Assembly: GCA_900618425.1 (NCBI GenBank)
Contig: UZAN01042523.1
Coordinates: 1-12,194, forward strand
DNA from: Echinostoma caproni
Lineage: Eukaryota; Platyhelminthes; Trematoda; Plagiorchiida; Echinostomatidae
DNA length: 12,194 bases
Direction: 5' to 3'
Shown: positions 9,021-12,194 of the stretch, piece by piece
Layout: each line of letters begins with the position of its first letter
How positions within the stretch are numbered: the stretch's first letter is position 1
The notes under the pieces: model-generated
Told to the model about the DNA's origin: nothing
What the model saw: the letters and a program-made list of their open reading frames with translations, nothing else
Databases searched by the model: none
Made by a program: the position numbers and the translations under genes

Positions 9021-10779
9021 TCACCCTGCTGACTCGTCTGTGTACAGTTAATCTCCTGTTATGGCCCACCCCTCGGGAATTCTAAAAATTGGGTAGATTT
9101 CAGGAACTGCGACACTGCTTATTAGTCAGTAGTGAATGCTATTATGTATGCATTGATCAGTGCGTACGGATACACAGATACCCAAGTTTTCCTGACCAGA
9201 TGCATGCCCCTGAGGTTGGTCACTTCGGATTTCGTGCTAAGTTGATCATCTTCGATCAATTTTCCAATAACCAACGGTGATAACTTTTCTCCAGTTAGGC
9301 TCCCACAAAGCAGTAAAGTGACTCTTTCTTTAGATTTCTTGGATCCAGAAACTGACTATTATTTTGAGACTTCATGTTCTTTATGGGAATTGCTTGTAAT
9401 ACTGAAAATGTCACAGAGGCGTATCGTAGAATCAACTGCGGTAACCTCGCTCGAAACGTATCCACNGTAACCTCGCTCGAAACGTATCCACTGCATCACA
9501 TGGTACCGCCAAACTTTCCCCACAAGGCTATAAATTAATGCACATGAGTAGTCGCCTTGTAGGATTGAATGACACATTTGTCTGACCAAGACCGAAAACA
9601 ACTTTTGGAAGCCTTGAAGTAACGATGATGCATTCTTTTTGTCAGCTGAGCTGCCTTACCTCATAACAATAAACAAAGCAAAGGTCGCCTCATTCACTGT
9701 CTTCAACTTTTCGTTGAGTTTCAGTTTACATCCTGAGATGCTTCAGTTTTCACAAATTATCCGATAGTGGTTCGATGGGAAATAACATTGTAAACAGTTT
9801 TTCTTGAAACACTGAGTGATTCGGTTAGGGAGCTCTGAGGTACACTTGGCTGATTCAGCATTTTCAACACGTTCTGGTCGATAAGCGAACGCACAGTCAG
9901 AAGTCAAGTGACTCTGTGGGCATCGATGTGGCTCCCTCGCAAAGATTATCCAGTCAGTGAACAGCACCATGTTCGTGTCACATTAGCTGAAACGCCATTG
10001 GCTTAGTGCAGGTCGGTCGGTCAATGGTCGTCCCAAACATCGATCAACGACCAAGTGAGTAGATATCAGGAGCTGCGACATCTTGAGGGGGTGGGCGATA
10101 ATGCATAGTAAGAAACTACGTTTTTGAGCATACGGATGCTTTGAGGTTTTCAAAAAGTGGGAAGATATTGGAAAATGCGACTTCTCAGAGCTGCGACAAA
10201 GCAGGATATTGACTGTACTCGGTGAGGAAAATGGACCCCTTATTGAGATCTGCAACTGCTCATGATAAGCAGTTCACAGCTATCAGTCCATGTAAGATTG
10301 ATGCGTCATGTCTGAAAAGGCGGATAACTCAACAGTCTGAATCCATTAACGGATAAGCGGCCGCTTCATCTTTGACGTCGCCGTATTAGTAACATCACAA
10401 CATTCACAAGTGTCTTCATCAATCTGGATGGGTTCACATTATAACAACCTGATTCCTGTATCGCTAAACCATGGAAAAAATTCTTTGGATGAAAGAAAAA
10501 AACGAGATAGCAAGCGTTGTGTGGACGAATAACTATGCGAGACTTGCTCAGTTAATTGGTGAATGCAAACGTGGTGGGGTGGGGGTCGAAAACAATCATT
10601 TTCATATTATTTTTCAACTCCGTTGTCAATGGCTTCTTTGGGAACTCACTTGTTCTACTGTGTACCGCAGCGGTTTTATCTTGCATGGACTGACAGCTGT
10701 GACTTGCGTTTCACAAGCCAAGGAAAATCAAAACAAAGTGGCCTCTTTTCCACAACAGTGTCCGAATGGACCTGTGATT
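9021..10779. other. Spacer between inverted repeat arms
   Basis: It contains the N9466 scar and a weak direct similarity between about 9088-9175 and 10050-10140 (GTAGATTTCAGGAACTGCGAC against GTAGATATCAGGAGCTGCGAC). It also holds a 75-codon Cys-rich minus-strand frame at 9970-9743. Nothing here is a firm gene. Confidence 0.45.
9441..9491. other. Assembly scar: identical 25-mers flanking one N
   Basis: Bases 9441-9465 and 9467-9491 are identical and separated by a single N at 9466. This is what results when two contig ends that overlap by 25 bp are joined as a gap and not merged. The real genome most likely has one copy. Confidence 0.85.
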
Positions 10780-10905
10780 TGTGATCACTCTTTGACCGTT
10801 GACACAATTTTGTCGCACAAAAGTGCAAATGAACCACAGCTGAAAGTTGTACTCCACAGTAAGCATAGAATTTGGTGAATCATCTGGTAGCAACCGTGCC
10901 TATTC
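10780..10905 (-). repeat. Dispersed repeat, right arm of the diverged inverted pair
   Basis: On the minus strand this reads GATGATTCACCAAATTC, TTTCAGCTGTGGTTCATTTG, AAATTGTGTCAACGGTCAAA and GAGTGATCACA, paralleling the copy at 8889-9020. It has a small insertion near its end. A plus-strand open frame of 135 codons starting at 10471 crosses it and is probably accidental. Confidence 0.6.
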
Positions 10906-11507
10906 CGCGTTCGCTCAGAGCTTTACAGCCTTAGTATTAATTCTTACTGAGGGGTACAGAGGCATGTCATAACGAGTGAAAGTCGGGTACTTTTGGAGTC
11001 GATCGCCCATAGGTGGGAAACAATTCAGACAAGGCACGTTTGTAAAAGTTTCTGAGAAAAGATCACATAGCAGGATAGGACTATATACTGAAACGGGTCA
11101 GAGTCCCGGTGTGTCCGTGCATGTGCAGACCTGAAGAAAAGGTTAAGATTACCGATACCGAAACTTCGAACACACACGGCCTAGTAACAGCCACGGCTAA
11201 AAACCAGTAATGAAGGTTCAATAAAAAAGGAAACTCTGTGGTTTATCGACATTCTACACCGAAATCTTGTTATTGTTCTCAGGCATTTACCCCGTACCTC
11301 AGTAATCCATTTAGCGGGTATTCTGAAGGTAGCAGTTTTGATAATCAAATCCAGTGCAAAGCTTTGCACTCCACTCCACCCCAAGAAACAGCATATCAGT
11401 TAGTGGCAGAAGTTGCATCTCTGAAATTGGAACCACATTTACTGTGCAACATAAAGGCATTAGAAAGTGCAATGTTACTGCATTGGGAGTATCAGATATA
11501 AACGCAC
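10906..11507. other. Intronic sequence next to the right-edge exon
   Basis: No gene seen. It holds the 18 bp palindrome. A plus-strand open frame at 11238-11501 runs opposite the intron side of the exon and has no recognised motif. Confidence 0.45.
11353..11370. repeat. 18 bp perfect palindrome
   Basis: AGTGCAAAGCTTTGCACT is its own reverse complement. It lies in putative intron. No function can be assigned. Confidence 0.8.
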
Positions 11508-12194
11508 CTCATCCTGTTGAGAGCATTGTTTTCCTGGATTACGGAGACGACGGAGAAGTAAGGCTTGCCACTTTTGTCTTAAAGCCAAAATCAGTTGAGC
11601 AGCCACTGCGTCAGCCTGAAAATGTAACAACTCGTTATCATCAAAACGAAGGGGGACAAGAGTTGAGTCTGTTGTCACACCGGCCTGCGGCGCATCCAGA
11701 CTTGTGACCCCGGACAGGGAGTTGTGTCCTTTGCTATTGGTCGGACGAATGTTCATTACAGACAAGAGACCGTTGGTGGAACGTGAAGATCTTACGGCCG
11801 CTAAGCAAGTGCGAAAATCTAGCAGATCCATGGGCACTGTGGTACTTGTTGTCACAGGATTAGAGTCAATAGGGTTGGGAAAATCATGACAGCTGGTGGG
11901 ATTCCCACTCGTTTTCCCTGTCAGAGCAGACCATATCTCTTCGGAGTCGCTATCTGAGTGGGACTCATTTGGATCAGGGCTTGGACACTCAATTCGAGGA
12001 GCTGAAAATAAGTTCACACTGGACCCAGGAATTTCTGACGGTGGTCGCATCATCTGATTCTGTTTAGAATTCGATAGACTCCAGTCTACGAATAGTGGAT
12101 TTGGAGCTGGCGTAACAACAGTTTGATTTAGCAGTGGTTGACTTATTAGGTGAGTTTGCCGCTGTTGGTAATCCAGTTGAGCACTTCGAATATC
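11508..12194 (-). CDS. Internal exon of an unrecognised, low-complexity host protein (5' end outside window)
   Basis: The minus strand is open without a stop from the window edge (12194) to 11475, about 240 codons. Composition is Ser/Thr/Pro/Asn/Gln-rich, as in a disordered regulatory or scaffold protein. It contains an acidic serine patch (ESHSDSDSEEIW, near 11960-11920) and ends in a basic, Leu-rich, probably helical segment (QLILALRQKWQALLLRRLR, about 11610-11550). No Met start is needed because the frame enters from outside. I place the 3' boundary at 11508/11507, where GAG|GTGCGT makes a plausible splice donor in phase 0. The residues beyond it, up to the stop at 11475, look intronic. 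A T-rich CAG near 11616 could be an acceptor, but the frame is already open through it. I do not recognise the family. Coding status is fairly secure, gene identity is not. Confidence 0.6.

Noticed and set aside
10471..10878. Plus-strand open frame of 135 codons as a gene
   Set aside because: It overlaps a dispersed non-coding repeat on its 3' side, has no recognisable domain, and the frame can be explained by chance.
11550..11680. A short intron inside the right-edge exon, using the T-rich CAG near 11616
   Set aside because: The matching upstream GT near 11680 would give a 65 nt intron that breaks the frame, while the unspliced frame is open.
1..12194. CRISPR array, operon or prokaryotic defence system
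   Set aside because: No regularly spaced repeats, no ribosome-binding-site-led gene chains, and clear eukaryotic splice and retroelement features.

Overview
The window looks like a piece of an animal nuclear genome. It is AT-rich, has long stretches without genes, and its coding blocks end at GT/AG splice signals. It also holds decayed retroelements and runs of N from a draft assembly. The CR1/L2-like non-LTR element, the tRNA-derived SINE and the short intron beside a very long one would suit a flatworm such as a trematode. That placement is inference, since no host gene here is diagnostic. No intact autonomous gene and no prokaryotic-type system is visible.

Host gene (minus strand): a long open stretch enters from the right edge (12194 to about 11508) and ends at a good splice donor. 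A second exon lies at about 3973-3443, with a perfect CAG|GTGAGT donor. A third begins at 3327, after a 115 bp intron. The chosen boundaries are all phase 0. The predicted protein is rich in Ser/Thr/Pro/Asn/Gln and mostly disordered, and I do not recognise it. If the exons belong to one gene, the intron between the first two is about 7.5 kb and houses nearly all of the mobile DNA in the window.

Retroelements in that intron: a degenerate CR1/L2-like non-LTR retrotransposon on the minus strand runs from about 7540 down to a pentanucleotide tail at 4263-4278. It has a broken ORF1 with a coiled coil and two RRM-like modules. ORF1 is joined by a UAAUG stop-start overlap to a broken ORF2 with an APE-type endonuclease, a linker and the start of the reverse transcriptase. 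The rest of the RT is missing and a 3'-UTR-like stretch follows. Directly upstream of ORF1, in the same orientation, sits a separate RT scrap with a YADD catalytic box. Farther right are a tRNA-derived SINE (8520-8705) and an inverted pair of a diverged dispersed repeat (about 8889-9020 and 10780-10905).

The left 2.9 kb has no gene I can support, apart from one weak candidate mini-exon. Two assembly scars are visible: NNN at 4982-4984 inside the RT, and a single N at 9466 between two identical 25-mers.
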